DNA of 64,000 nt from Bog-366 sp963722555 (GTDB lineage: Bacteria; Acidobacteriota; Terriglobia; UBA7540), in NCBI GenBank assembly GCA_963722555.1, contig CAVRNQ010000007.1, forward strand, positions 2,728,001 through 2,792,000. The letters run 5' to 3'. Under the pieces are notes generated by a model. The model saw only the letters and a program-made list of their open reading frames with translations, searched no databases and was not told where the DNA came from. Shown here in pieces: positions 63,536-64,000 of the stretch. Both the position numbers and the translations under genes were made by a program. Position 1 is the first letter of the stretch, and each line of letters opens with the position of its first letter.

Positions 63536-63574
63536 AGCCTAACTGGCGGGCGTTGTCACAGCGCGACAGGCCAA

Positions 63575-64000
63575 TCAGGGCACGACCAGCTCATACTGAT
63601 GTAGGTGGTGGGTGTGAAGCTGGAAAGCCTGGTAGAGCTTTTCGATTCCATAGCGGACATCCGGTGTCCACGTAAAACTCCATGACTCGTTATCGAGAAG
63701 CAGCGGGATGTGGGCGCCCCTTGGGGTATTTGGGGCAAGCCGGATGACGCTAGTCAGCTCCTGCCCACTTGTCCATTCGAGCTCCTTCTGCTCCTCCAAT
63801 CGGCTAACTTCCGTGACCCAGGGCGAGTCGGAATAGACCTTGGCGCGATACCAGTTATTTTTGTCGAACGGGTCCATACCCTGTGGCATGCGTACCCAGA
63901 TGGTGGCTTCCTCTCCGGGTTCGAGCACGCCGTTCCCATTGCCCTTGCCTTCCGTGACGGTGCGGGACACTGATCCTCCCCCACCTTGGTTGCCCTTCTG
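63575..64000 (-). CDS. Unknown protein, C-terminal part (N-terminus off the right edge)
   Basis: The frame is open to base 64000 on the minus strand and reads QKGNQGGGGSVSRTVTEGKG before the GTG at 63970, so that GTG is probably internal. The segment GNGNGVLEPGEEATIWVRMP resembles the start of an extracellular beta-sandwich (CARDB/NPCBM-like 'GDGVLEPGE') domain. It ends HQYELVVP. Probably secreted; function unknown. Confidence 0.6.
   Translation of the reverse strand, partial: QKGNQGGGGSVSRTVTEGKGNGNGVLEPGEEATIWVRMPQGMDPFDKNNWYRAKVYSDSPWVTEVSRLEEQKELEWTSGQELTSVIRLAPNTPRGAHIPLLLDNESWSFTWTPDVRYGIEKLYQAFQLHTHHLHQYELVVP

Larger units (their letters stand above)
63156..63574. other. Repeat-filled intergenic region
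   Basis: Dominated by the TCATTCTGAGCGAAGCGAAG-family hairpin repeat (63276-63480) followed directly by the 56-base repeat (63480-63535). No gene. Confidence 0.65.

Overview
The window is a GC-rich bacterial chromosome segment. An Oar-type TonB-dependent receptor, a Ser/Thr kinase with WD40 repeats, many large secreted proteins (DUF4091, DUF5107-TPR, discoidin/glycosidase-like, Tat-exported reductase) and hairpin-rich intergenic repeats point to an Acidobacteriota-like organism. This is inferred from gene content; no rRNA or other phylogenetic marker is present.

Layout. 0-6 kb: a DUF2207 membrane protein (cut by the left edge), a PfkB sugar kinase divergent from a full-length transketolase, and a class I/II aminotransferase. 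6.4-19.6 kb: a group 3b [NiFe]-hydrogenase (sulfhydrogenase-like) operon, with a cyclic-nucleotide-binding protein and hydB, hydG and hydD on the left and hydA plus its maturation protease on the right. Between hydD and hydA sits about 7.9 kb of foreign sequence. It carries a minus-strand cassette (DNA methyltransferase, GHKL ATPase, Rossmann-like protein); the third gene is split by an intact IS4-type element with a 9-bp target duplication. The right edge of the insert abuts a truncated, frameshifted hydrogenase protease gene. 20.1-27.5 kb: hdrC-hdrB-hdrA-mvhD-mvhG-mvhA and a maturation protease, encoding a complete soluble HdrABC-MvhADG complex. 27.5-33.6 kb: hypC-D-E-A-B-F, the full [NiFe] cofactor assembly set. 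The two hydrogenases and the Hyp set form one H2-metabolism district.

33.6-41 kb: a minus-strand TetR-TolC-HlyD-ABC-ABC-permease-permease export operon of YbhGFSR type, with a perfect 9-bp-arm palindrome upstream of tetR. 41.3-44.9 kb: the Oar-like receptor. 45.0-50.8 kb: an accessory segment bounded by a 139-bp inverted repeat. It holds a BrnT/BrnA toxin-antitoxin pair with a palindromic operator, an operon of four small unknown proteins behind a good sigma70 promoter, and the WD40 kinase. 51-63.2 kb: secreted and membrane catabolic genes (discoidin/glycosidase-like protein, APC permease, M20 peptidase, DUF4091 protein, Cache-like protein, DUF5107-TPR protein, Tat-signal reductase), several with overlapping stop/start codons. 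The right edge holds the C-terminal part of an unknown minus-strand protein.

The best candidate for an undescribed system is the methyltransferase / GHKL-ATPase / Rossmann-like cassette at 10.2-15.6 kb. The four-gene small-protein operon at 47.1-48.2 kb is second.
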